28,791 nt of DNA from assembly GCA_964426915.1 (NCBI GenBank), contig CAYRTD010000037.1:1-28791 (forward strand), written 5' to 3'. Positions 7,065 through 15,339 of this stretch are shown one piece after another (position 1 is the stretch's first letter; each line of letters starts with the position of its first letter). The stretch comes from CAYRTD01 sp964426915 (lineage in GTDB: Bacteria > Bacteroidota > Bacteroidia > Bacteroidales > GCA-2748055). The position numbers were made by a program, and so were the translations under genes. Below the pieces are notes generated by a model. That model ran no database searches and was not told the origin of the DNA. It worked only from the letters and a program-made list of their open reading frames with translations.

Positions 7065-8071
7065 TAAAAAAAGACCCCCGAAATATCATAACTCACATCT
7101 CTCCGCTTTTTCCTTTTGAAAGCTTGTACAAAAAATCGGGCCATAAATCTGTTTTCCCCTTTTACCATACAATTAGCGATCATCCAGGTCCGCATTTGCG
7201 CTATCTGTATCCTGTAAAATCTATAAAGGAATTTGTTACCGATCTTGATAAGCTTCTGAAGTATTTCTCTCCTTTGTCCCCTGAAATTCTGCTGAAGGAA
7301 CAAGAGGATAGTCCTTTGGAAGGATTCGTTTTAAGTTTTGATGACGGATTAAGTGAAATATCACGTATTGTTGCTCCTATTTTGAAAGATAAAGGAATCC
7401 CGGCCATTTTTTTTCTTAATAATAACTTTATAGATAATAAGAATTTATTTTTTCGTTATAAGGCTTCTTTGCTTATCGATAAGATCCGGAAAACCGGCTT
7501 AAACAAGAGTGCCATGAATGAGGCCGGTAAAATGATCTCCGTAAAAATTCGTTCCGAAAATGAACTTATCAGATTTATTCTGAAAATTCAATACCGGGGT
7601 TATGCACTGATCGACAAGCTTTGTCAGATTTTTGAGGTGGATGTGGAAAGTTTTCTCCGTGAAGAAAAGCCTTACCTGGATTCTTCCGGGATAATGAAAT
7701 TGAAGAAGGATGGATTTTATATCGGAGCGCACAGCTACGATCATCCGGAATTTTTCAACATGGATCCCTTAGAACAGGAGCAGGAAATAAAAAGTAGTAT
7801 CCTGGATATTCGTAAGCGTTTTGATCTGGATTATTCCTTATTTGCATTTCCTTTTACCGATTATGGTGTCAAACCCGAAGTTCTCCGGTCATTTCATTTT
7901 GATCCTGTTTTTAAACCCGGCGCAAGCTTTGGTACGGCGGGTTTAAAAAAGAGCACCGGATTGCCCCATTACCAGAGGATAAGCATGGAAAAATACCAGG
8001 GAGACAGCGAAAAGATTATCAAGACGGAATTTTTATATTATTTAATGAAAAAAATTATCGGAAAAAACTGA
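7061..8071 (+). CDS. NodB-type polysaccharide deacetylase
   Basis: 336 aa from a GTG start that overlaps the preceding stop (GTGA), which implies translational coupling. Carbohydrate esterase family 4 motifs are complete: LSFDDG with D94/D95 (catalytic base and metal ligand), GAHSYDHP with H224 and H228 (metal ligands), and FAFPFTDYG near 265-273 (motif 3-like). No signal peptide or membrane segment is apparent, so the substrate is probably a cytoplasmic or membrane-face sugar precursor rather than mature peptidoglycan. Known family reactions are N- or O-deacetylation of chitin oligomers, GlcNAc-linked lipids, peptidoglycan and xylan. Context with a second deacetylase and an acyltransferase suggests swapping of acyl groups on a surface glycan. 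Confidence 0.85.
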   Translation: MIKKDPRNIITHISPLFPFESLYKKSGHKSVFPFYHTISDHPGPHLRYLYPVKSIKEFVTDLDKLLKYFSPLSPEILLKEQEDSPLEGFVLSFDDGLSEISRIVAPILKDKGIPAIFFLNNNFIDNKNLFFRYKASLLIDKIRKTGLNKSAMNEAGKMISVKIRSENELIRFILKIQYRGYALIDKLCQIFEVDVESFLREEKPYLDSSGIMKLKKDGFYIGAHSYDHPEFFNMDPLEQEQEIKSSILDIRKRFDLDYSLFAFPFTDYGVKPEVLRSFHFDPVFKPGASFGTAGLKKSTGLPHYQRISMEKYQGDSEKIIKTEFLYYLMKKIIGKN

Positions 8072-8171
8072 TTCCATACAGATGTTAATGACCCTGTGCT
8101 GATTTATTTCTCAAAACAGACCAATTTATTTTAAGGAACCAGATCCGGCACTATTATTTTTCACCCCAACA

Positions 8172-9272
8172 ATGGAAATTGAATTAATCAGAAAGAGTGA
8201 AATTGTTGATTACACCCGAAGGGCTTCCAAAGAATTTGTTAATGAAATTCCTTTAACAATACCCCGCGCCCTTTCACAATCGGTAAATCCGGATGCAAGG
8301 GAAAATGATGTTCTTTTGATCGTTATGCGTGAGGGGAATAAGCTGCTGGCATTTATTGGAAGATATCCTTCAAGGGTCCAGGCAGATCCTGAAAAAAGAA
8401 TATTTTGGGTCAGTTGCTGGTGGAGGGCAAAAGGAACTTCTTCTGATGCTGCACGGGCAGTATTTGCCGGATTTCTTGAAATATCAGGAATGAATGTCGG
8501 TTTGCCTCACCTGCCACCACATATTATTAAAACCCTTGAGCAGAATGACATCCATGTCTCCGGCAGGAATGGACTTCTGTTGCGGTTCCGCTCTGCTCTC
8601 CATCAAAGAAGCTTCCAGAGAAGTGTTAAGGGGAATTACAAAAAGGCTATAGCGTTGGTTAGAAATACCGGGATCCTGCGGAGTTGTGATTTCCTGGTTA
8701 ACCACTTAAGATCTCCGGTAATAATTTCCCGGAATGAGAAAACAGATCCCGGCTTTAATGTCCTTTTTACACTCCCCGGAATTGATTTCTTTTCATTTAT
8801 TCATGAAAATTTCAGGGAATATATAACCATTCCCTACAGGGAAAATGTTAAATGGATAATTGAGAATCCCTGGTTAGTCAAACCTTCGGAAGCAGATAAT
8901 GAGACAGTGCTGAGATACCATTTTAGTTATATTACCGGGGAATTTTATCATTTTTTTCCTGTGTTAAAAGAAAACGGCATCATAAAAGGAACCGGATTTT
9001 TTAGTGTCCGGGACGGGGCTGTAAAATCGTTGTTTCTATTTGTCTTACCGGAATACAGGGACAGGTTTTTACAGAATATCACGTTCTTTATACAACAGAA
9101 TAGGAATTACCATAGCCTTATTACCTATGATCCCCTGTACTATCATTTTCTTCTGACTAATACAAATAAAAGAATACCTTCAATACCCATAAAAAGATAC
9201 ACGGGAACTGCTAATCCTGATTATGCAAAATTGCAGGCAACAGACGGAGACGGGGATTCCTGTTTTACCTGA
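8172..9272 (+). CDS. Conserved protein of unknown function, possible GNAT-like acyltransferase
   Basis: 366 aa; I do not recognise a characterised family with confidence. The N-terminal half (about 40-130) has alternating hydrophobic strands such as LLIVMREGNKLLAFIGRYP and FWVSCWWRA. The C-terminal half (about 250-345) has GTGFFSVRDGAVKSLFLFVL followed by YRDRFLQNITFF, which resembles the acyl-CoA-binding half of GNAT enzymes. The C-terminus is acidic (ATDGDGDSCFT). No signal peptide or transmembrane helix is seen. It lies 100 bp after the NodB-type deacetylase on the same strand, with no terminator seen between them, so it may be the last gene of that cassette. It converges on ftsE with a 15-bp gap. 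Confidence 0.55.
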   Translation: MEIELIRKSEIVDYTRRASKEFVNEIPLTIPRALSQSVNPDARENDVLLIVMREGNKLLAFIGRYPSRVQADPEKRIFWVSCWWRAKGTSSDAARAVFAGFLEISGMNVGLPHLPPHIIKTLEQNDIHVSGRNGLLLRFRSALHQRSFQRSVKGNYKKAIALVRNTGILRSCDFLVNHLRSPVIISRNEKTDPGFNVLFTLPGIDFFSFIHENFREYITIPYRENVKWIIENPWLVKPSEADNETVLRYHFSYITGEFYHFFPVLKENGIIKGTGFFSVRDGAVKSLFLFVLPEYRDRFLQNITFFIQQNRNYHSLITYDPLYYHFLLTNTNKRIPSIPIKRYTGTANPDYAKLQATDGDGDSCFT

Positions 9273-9287
9273 TTTTTAAACCGGTCT

Positions 9288-10022
9288 TTAATGCGGATGA
9301 ATCTGATTTGTAAGGAATTTTATCTCAGGATCATTCATATCCGTTTCCTCAAGTTTCTCATTGTGGCATTTTAATATTCTTGAAGGGAATTTCTGTAACA
9401 GATTGTAATTATGGGTGGCCATAATAACAGCACGACCGTTTTTGCTGATCTCTGTTAATATTTCCATTATACCCTCGGAAGTTTGCGGATCCAGGTTACC
9501 AGTGGGTTCATCAGCAAGTATAATATCAGGATTGTTCAACAGGGCTCTTGCGATTACCACTCGTTGCTGTTCGCCACCGGAAAGCTGATGAGGGTATTTG
9601 TAGCCTTTAAATCCGAGCCCGACTTTTTCCAGCACTTCTCCTATGCGAGTTTCGATATCTGATTTTGATTTCCAGCCTGTGGCCCTCAATACAAAAGAAA
9701 GGTTCTCATAAACAGAACGGTCGGAAAGAAGCTGAAAATCCTGAAAAACAATTCCCAGTTTTCTCCTGAGAAAGGGAATTTCCTTTCTTCTGATTTTCCC
9801 TAGCGGGTAGCCTGCAACAATCGCATTGCCTTCGTGCAAAGGTATTTCAGCATTAATAGTCTTTATCAGACTGGTTTTTCCGCTTCCCACTTTTCCTATA
9901 ATGTAAACAAATTCACCCTTGCTTACCGTGAAATTGAGATCACTGAAAACCAGATGATCCTTAATCGTTATTGAACTATGATGAAATTCTATAATGTTAT
10001 CAAGAGCCATTTTTTTGTGCAA
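9288..10022 (-). CDS. ftsE: Cell-division ATP-binding protein FtsE
   Basis: 244 aa (240 if the second ATG, at 10008-10010, is used; this gives MALDNIIEF and fits the family slightly better). ABC ATPase motifs are complete: Walker A GKVGSGKT (43-50), Q-loop GIVFQDFQLL, signature LSGGEQQRVVIARAL, Walker B IILADEPTGNLD, and H-loop MATHN. The RRKLGIVFQDFQLL and SVYENLSFVLRATGW segments are typical of FtsE. With FtsX it forms the divisome ABC complex that regulates periplasmic peptidoglycan hydrolysis at the septum. No ftsX is in the window, so the partner must be encoded elsewhere. It is convergent with the 366-aa gene and divergent from the TPR gene. Confidence 0.9.
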   Translation of the reverse strand: MHKKMALDNIIEFHHSSITIKDHLVFSDLNFTVSKGEFVYIIGKVGSGKTSLIKTINAEIPLHEGNAIVAGYPLGKIRRKEIPFLRRKLGIVFQDFQLLSDRSVYENLSFVLRATGWKSKSDIETRIGEVLEKVGLGFKGYKYPHQLSGGEQQRVVIARALLNNPDIILADEPTGNLDPQTSEGIMEILTEISKNGRAVIMATHNYNLLQKFPSRILKCHNEKLEETDMNDPEIKFLTNQIHPH

Positions 10023-10122
10023 TTAATGAATAAGTTCTGCGTTTATCTATGCAGTTGCAAATATCAGGCTTATTACCTGAAAAATAAAACCATTAATTAA
10101 CATAATTGTGTTAATTAAAAAG

Positions 10123-10152
10123 AAAAAGCTTACCGGAAGGGTAGGGCTTTTT
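10123..10152. terminator. Hairpin with A/T tails, terminator-like, in a divergent intergenic region
   Basis: AAAAAGC (10123-10129) pairs with GCTTTTT (10146-10152), with TACC/GGTA pairing inside and GGAAG in the loop. A T-rich tail follows on both strands, so it could stop transcription either way. It lies between two genes that diverge from each other, where no normal terminator is expected. It may be part of a 5' leader of the TPR gene (40 nt upstream of its start) or an insulator between the two transcripts. Confidence 0.5.
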
Positions 10153-10191
10153 GTTTTAATTTTACAGAATGATAAATACTAAACGAATGTT

Positions 10192-13100
10192 ATGTTAAGA
10201 AAGAGTCTGTGTTTTATTGTTCTAACTGCTGTTTTCAGTCTGTCAGTGCTGAATCTTCAGGCCCAGAAATCGAAGATCTATTCTTTTGATGAAAAAATAT
10301 TTTATAAGGGACTGGATTATTATAAGAAAGAGAAATACGGGGCAGCCAGGAATTTTTTTGACAGGGTACTTGAATCCGAGGGACAGGGAAAGTCGGATGT
10401 TAAAGCTGAAGCCCAGTTTTACAGGGCTATGAGTTCTATTGAGCTTTTTAATAATGATGCCGAATACCTCGTTTATGAATTCGTTAATGAAAATCCGGAA
10501 AGTCCTCATATCAATGAATCATGGTTTCGTCTGGCCGATTATATGTATAAGAAGAAAAATTATCCCCGGACCATTACTTACCTTGAAACTACAGATCGTT
10601 TTCTCCTGAGTCCCGGGGAACTTTCACAATATTATTTCCAGAAAGCCTATAGCCATTATATGAGACGGGAATACGATGAAGCCCGGGTGAATTTCTATGA
10701 AATAAAGGATATTGACAGCAAATACAGTCCGCCCGCCCTCTATTATTATTCCCATATTGCATACGACCAGGAAAACTATCAGACGGCACTTGAGGGATTT
10801 CTCAGGTTACTGGATGACAAAACATTTTCTGAGATCGCTCCCTATTATGTCACCCAGATCTATTTTATGCAAAAGAAATTTGAGAAAGTTCTTGAATTTG
10901 CTCCTCCTCTCATGGAATCCGTTACGGAAAAAAGAAAGGATGAGATGTCAAAGATCATCGGGGAATCCAACTTTTATTTAGGTCGTTATGAAGAAGCAAT
11001 TCCCTATCTTCAGTCATATGCCGATAATATCCGGAATACTTCGAGTCGTGATAAATATCAACTCGCTTATTCTTATTACATGACAGGAAAGTACAAAAAG
11101 GCTGCAAATCTTTTTGAAAAGATCTCTCTTGCTAACACGGAAGTGAGTCAGAGTGCTTTATATCATCTGGCAGGTTGCTATCTTGAGATGGATCGTAAAG
11201 ATAAAGCAAGGGCTGCCTTCGGATCGGCTTCACGTATGGAATTTAATCCAAAGATCACTGAAGACGCACTCTTTAATTATGCAAAATTAACCTATGAACT
11301 GAGTTATTCTCCATTCAATGAAGCCGTTCGTACTTTCAACTTTTATATCCGGCAATATCCAACAGCCAGCAGGGTAGATGAAGCCTATAATTATCTTGTG
11401 AATGCCTACCTGAACACAAAGAACTACAAAATGGCGATGGAGAGTATAGAGAAAATTAAGACCCGGGACCCGGAGATTGAAAGGGCTTATCAGAGGGTGG
11501 CTTTTTTCCGTGGACTGGAGCTTTTTACCAATCAGCGTTTTTCTGATGCTCTGATCACTTTCGATAAAGCTTTGAAATTCAGCCAATATGATCCTGTTAT
11601 TCACGCCCGAACACTTTACTGGCTGGCAGAGACTTATGTGAGAGAGGGAGATACGGAAACTGCGGAATCTTTTTATACTGCTTTTCTTGACGAACCGGCT
11701 TCTTTTCAAACTCCTGAATTTAAGAAGGTAAACTATAGCATGGGCTACCTGGAGTTTGAAAGGGAGAATTATGAAAAAGCAGAGAAGTGGTTTAGGGAAT
11801 TTGTAAACCTGGAATCAGACAAGAGGTCGGTATATGTTGCCGATGCATATAACAGGATGGGAGATTGCCGTTTTATTTTATCAAAATTCTGGCAGGCAAT
11901 TGATTATTATGATGAGGTTTCAAAGATAGGGAAGGCAAATGTTGATTATGCCATTTTTCAGAAAGCCTTTTCGCTTGGACTGGTTGACCGGCCCGGTCGG
12001 AAAATCGAAACAATGCAGGAGCTTATCACCAGGCACCCGAATTCCGCTTATATTGATGATGCTCTTTTTGAACTTGGCAAAACCTATGTTTTACTGGATG
12101 ATCAGCAAACCGCAAAAGAACAGTACAGCCGGCTGGTGAATGAATATCCTGCCAGTACTTATCTGAATAAAACATTGATCCAGCTGGGGATGATCTTTAA
12201 AAATGCGGGTAATTTTAGTGAAGCCTTAAATTATTATGAGAGGGTTGTGAATGATTACCCGGGAACCCCTGAAGCATCTATAGCCCTCAGGTCGATGCGG
12301 GATATTTATGTGAGTCAGAACAATGTTGATGGTTATTTGAGCTATGTTGAAGGAATAGGACGGGGTGTATCAGTTTCGGAACAGGATTCACTTGTATACC
12401 ATGCCGCCGAGAATCTTTATCTGGACGGGAATTGCGAGCTCGCAGCGGAAAGTCTCCGGGATTATATCAGCAGCTTTCCCCGGGGTGCTTTTTTGCTGAA
12501 TGCCAATTACTATCTGGCGGATTGCCTGTTGAAACTGAACCGGGGGGATGAAGCCTTCAGTTCTCTTATGTTTATTATTGAAATGCCCGCAGGGATGTTC
12601 ACTGAACCTGCGCTGAAGGCTGCTTCCCGCATAGCATACCGCAACAAAGACTATCATACCGCTGCAGAGCTCTATCGTAAACTTATTAACCTGGGAGAAA
12701 AGAAATCCAATATTACCGAAGCAGAAGTCGGACTGATGAGAAGTTATGTCCAACTCAATGAATACCAGAACACCATAGAGGCAGCTAATCAGGTCCTTAT
12801 ACAGGATAAACTGGATGAGGAAATCAGGAAAGAAGCCACTTATGCCATTGCGAATGCCTACAGGCAGCAGAATGACCCTGCAGCAGCTTACGACTGGTAT
12901 GCCAGAATCGATGATGAAGTAAATTCTGAATACGGAGCAGAGTCAAAATTCAGAATGGCAGAGATTGATTACAACAGGGGGAACACCGAAAGAGCCGAAA
13001 AGATCGTGTATGAACTGATAGAAATGAATACTCCACATCAGTACTGGATGGGGCAGACGTTTCTTCTGCTCTCCGATATTTTTCTCCAGATGGGGGATGA

Positions 13101-13293
13101 TTTCCAGGCCGTACAAACCCTGGAAAGTATAATTAATTATTACACTATTGAAGGAGATGGTGTAATTGCTGAAGCAATACGCCGAAAAGATACAATTTCC
13201 AACAGGGTGAATCAGCAAAATGAACAAATCGAAGCTGATACTCTTGAGATCCGGATGGAACCGGGTGAAGGAACTCCAATGAATCAGCAATAA
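10192..13293 (+). CDS. Large secreted tetratricopeptide-repeat protein
   Basis: 1033 aa. A signal peptide is clear: MLRKS, hydrophobic LCFIVLTAVFSLSVLNL, then QAQ, with cleavage likely near residue 24-25. The remainder is a long array of about 34-residue TPR helices, for example GLDYYKKEKYGAARNFFDRV (about 40-59), YSYYMTGKYKKAANLFEKI and YNRMGDCRFILSKFWQAIDYY. The C-terminal about 40 residues are charged and unstructured. TPR superhelices are protein-docking scaffolds. Bacteroidota encode similar periplasmic or outer-membrane proteins of this size, often annotated only as tetratricopeptide-repeat proteins. The next gene, 83 bp downstream on the same strand, is a beta-barrel protein, so the two may act together at the outer membrane. 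Specific partner and function are unknown. Confidence 0.85.
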   Translation: MLRKSLCFIVLTAVFSLSVLNLQAQKSKIYSFDEKIFYKGLDYYKKEKYGAARNFFDRVLESEGQGKSDVKAEAQFYRAMSSIELFNNDAEYLVYEFVNENPESPHINESWFRLADYMYKKKNYPRTITYLETTDRFLLSPGELSQYYFQKAYSHYMRREYDEARVNFYEIKDIDSKYSPPALYYYSHIAYDQENYQTALEGFLRLLDDKTFSEIAPYYVTQIYFMQKKFEKVLEFAPPLMESVTEKRKDEMSKIIGESNFYLGRYEEAIPYLQSYADNIRNTSSRDKYQLAYSYYMTGKYKKAANLFEKISLANTEVSQSALYHLAGCYLEMDRKDKARAAFGSASRMEFNPKITEDALFNYAKLTYELSYSPFNEAVRTFNFYIRQYPTASRVDEAYNYLVNAYLNTKNYKMAMESIEKIKTRDPEIERAYQRVAFFRGLELFTNQRFSDALITFDKALKFSQYDPVIHARTLYWLAETYVREGDTETAESFYTAFLDEPASFQTPEFKKVNYSMGYLEFERENYEKAEKWFREFVNLESDKRSVYVADAYNRMGDCRFILSKFWQAIDYYDEVSKIGKANVDYAIFQKAFSLGLVDRPGRKIETMQELITRHPNSAYIDDALFELGKTYVLLDDQQTAKEQYSRLVNEYPASTYLNKTLIQLGMIFKNAGNFSEALNYYERVVNDYPGTPEASIALRSMRDIYVSQNNVDGYLSYVEGIGRGVSVSEQDSLVYHAAENLYLDGNCELAAESLRDYISSFPRGAFLLNANYYLADCLLKLNRGDEAFSSLMFIIEMPAGMFTEPALKAASRIAYRNKDYHTAAELYRKLINLGEKKSNITEAEVGLMRSYVQLNEYQNTIEAANQVLIQDKLDEEIRKEATYAIANAYRQQNDPAAAYDWYARIDDEVNSEYGAESKFRMAEIDYNRGNTERAEKIVYELIEMNTPHQYWMGQTFLLLSDIFLQMGDDFQAVQTLESIINYYTIEGDGVIAEAIRRKDTISNRVNQQNEQIEADTLEIRMEPGEGTPMNQQ

Positions 13294-13376
13294 GGAATAT
13301 GAGAAAACAGCAACGATGCCTGAAAAAATGAAATCTTTAACCGCATGCTGTTGCCTTGAAAAATTAAAATAAATAT

Positions 13377-15032
13377 ATGATGAAATTTCTGAAATATTTA
13401 ATTCCGGTTACATCCAGTTTCCTGGTGATTCAGTTAAGTTACGGACAAGGGGAACTTCAGAGAGAAGTAAGGGTGGTAAAACCCTACACACCAACCTTGA
13501 GTGATGCTGATAAGATCAGCCTGATGCCTGAGTTTAATGATACGCTGAGTTTATCAACCGATTTCGAATACAGTATTTCACCCATAAAATACTCCACAAA
13601 TTTCAGGCTTAAACCCATTAAACCGGCAAAAATGGTAGGCCTGCCCCTTACGCGACTGTATAAAAGTCAGTTTACACTCGGAATGGGAAATTATCTTACC
13701 CCTTACGCCGAGCTTACAGTTAATAAGCTGAGAGACAGAAGAAATTCACTGGGTTTCTATGCAAAACATCATTCCTCTTCGGGAAGGGTTAAGCTTGAAA
13801 ATGACTTCAGGGCCAAAGCTCCTTTCAGTGATAATGATTTACGACTTTATGGAAGAAAAATGTTCCGCAGATCTTCCCTGGAAGGAGGTCTCGGCGGCAG
13901 TTATGATTCATGGGTCTTTTATGGTTATAATCCACTTGCCGACACACTTTTTGAGGTGGAAAATAATCAGCAGAAAATTTATACCACAGAAGCCAATATC
14001 CGCTTTTACTCTACACATCCCGATTCTTCTCACCTGAATTACGATACTGAACTGAAGTATTATTATTTGAAGGATGCATATGATTTTGGTGAGCAGGGAG
14101 TGGATTTTGATTTTGAAATGGGGAGTTTTATTGGAGATTGGTACGGAAAAATAGATCTTGGAGTGGAAGTGTATGACCGTTCGGATGCTTTTGATACTAC
14201 AAACAATTCGGTTATTAAGATCAATCCTGACTTTTCCAAATCCTCAGATCTCTGGCGTTTTACGGTTGGACTTAATTCCGCTATTGATACCAAAGGCGGG
14301 CAGACGAATTTGAGTCTTTATCCCCTGGCCAAATTTGAGTTCAATATCGTGAGAAATGTGCTCATTCCTTATATGGGGATTACCGGCGACAAGAAGGTCA
14401 ATACCTACAGGTCTCTGCTAGAAGAGAATCCTTTTATAGTTCCCGGCCTTGTTGCAGAAAACGAAGATCATCAGATTATTGGTTATCTTGGTCTTAAAGG
14501 AAGATACAGTTCAAAGATGTCTTTTGACATACAGGCAAAGTATTCAAGGGTATCGTATCTTCATTCATTCGTAAACGATCCTTTCGACCAGAACCCCCGG
14601 AATCAGTTTAGCCTTATCTACGACGATGTAGATGTTTTCAGGGCAGGGGGGGAGATAAACTGGAACCGGAGCGAAAAGCTGAAATTCTTATTGCGTGCCT
14701 ATTATTATGATTACAGTCAGGAAGTCTATCATAAACCGGAGTTTGAAGGTACTCTGAATGTAGCTTACAATTTAAGGGATAAAATACTCATTGATGCCAA
14801 TCTCTTTTACACAGGGGCCCGTAAGGCGGCAATAGATAATACGGGATCGGAATTAGAGGTAAGAGAGATGAATGGTTTTTTCGACGGAAATCTCACAGCG
14901 GAGTACCGTTATACCCGTTTGCTTTCCTTTTTCCTACGATTGAACAACTTTTCAGCCAGCCGGTACGATAACTGGTATGGTTATCCTGTACAAAGATTTC
15001 AGATTATGGGGGGATTTTCATACGCTTTATAA
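13377..15032 (+). CDS. Outer-membrane beta-barrel protein, TonB-dependent-receptor-like without plug
   Basis: 551 aa. A signal peptide runs MMKFLKYLIPVTSSFLVIQL with probable cleavage after SYG (about residue 23). The mature N-terminus QGELQREVRVVKPYTPTLSD is followed by a segment ending YKSQFTLGMGNYLTPYAELT, and then by many amphipathic strands (for example RLYGRKMFRRSSLEGGLGG and FEGTLNVAYNLRDKILIDAN). The last residues FQIMGGFSYAL end in a hydrophobic strand, as in BAM substrates. No TonB box or plug domain is seen, and the length is short for a SusC/TonB receptor. In many Bacteroidota genomes such proteins are annotated loosely as TonB-dependent receptors. Gene order suggests partnership with the upstream TPR protein. 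Substrate is unknown. Confidence 0.72.
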   Translation: MMKFLKYLIPVTSSFLVIQLSYGQGELQREVRVVKPYTPTLSDADKISLMPEFNDTLSLSTDFEYSISPIKYSTNFRLKPIKPAKMVGLPLTRLYKSQFTLGMGNYLTPYAELTVNKLRDRRNSLGFYAKHHSSSGRVKLENDFRAKAPFSDNDLRLYGRKMFRRSSLEGGLGGSYDSWVFYGYNPLADTLFEVENNQQKIYTTEANIRFYSTHPDSSHLNYDTELKYYYLKDAYDFGEQGVDFDFEMGSFIGDWYGKIDLGVEVYDRSDAFDTTNNSVIKINPDFSKSSDLWRFTVGLNSAIDTKGGQTNLSLYPLAKFEFNIVRNVLIPYMGITGDKKVNTYRSLLEENPFIVPGLVAENEDHQIIGYLGLKGRYSSKMSFDIQAKYSRVSYLHSFVNDPFDQNPRNQFSLIYDDVDVFRAGGEINWNRSEKLKFLLRAYYYDYSQEVYHKPEFEGTLNVAYNLRDKILIDANLFYTGARKAAIDNTGSELEVREMNGFFDGNLTAEYRYTRLLSFFLRLNNFSASRYDNWYGYPVQRFQIMGGFSYAL

Positions 15033-15339
15033 TTGGTGTCTGTACAATCTGTTAAAATTGTTGATTCTTTGTTGACAATTAGCTTAAATCTGCCTCTGTT
15101 TTGGGCGGTTAAGTCATCCTTTTTTTGTATATTTACACTGGAATTTGAGTGAGCAGGATTGTTTTTGTAATAAATTGATAATAAATACATTACACATATA
15201 TTTTTTTCACTTTCTGAAGGCTTGCCGGCGAGGCTTTTTCTTAAGTTTTCCGGTTGGTTTTTCTCACACTCAAAAGAACAGTTTTTATTAATCAGAAATT
15301 TAAAAGTTATATTTCTGAAACAGGATTAATATTGAAAAA
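15033..15339 (+). other. 307-bp AT-rich leader region before gyrB
   Basis: No gene is seen. CTTGCCGGCGAG (about 15222-15233) followed by GCTTTTTC forms a weak hairpin with a T-tract that may terminate the upstream pair of genes. Near the gyrB start, TATATTTC (about 15309-15316) is one mismatch from the -7 consensus but has no TTG at the right distance, so the gyrB promoter is not firmly located. Confidence 0.4.

Noticed and set aside
15033..15052. Another copy of the MITE end after the barrel gene (AATTGGTGTCTGT)
   Set aside because: The match to the element A flank ends after about 12 bases and no inverted partner or core sequence follows.
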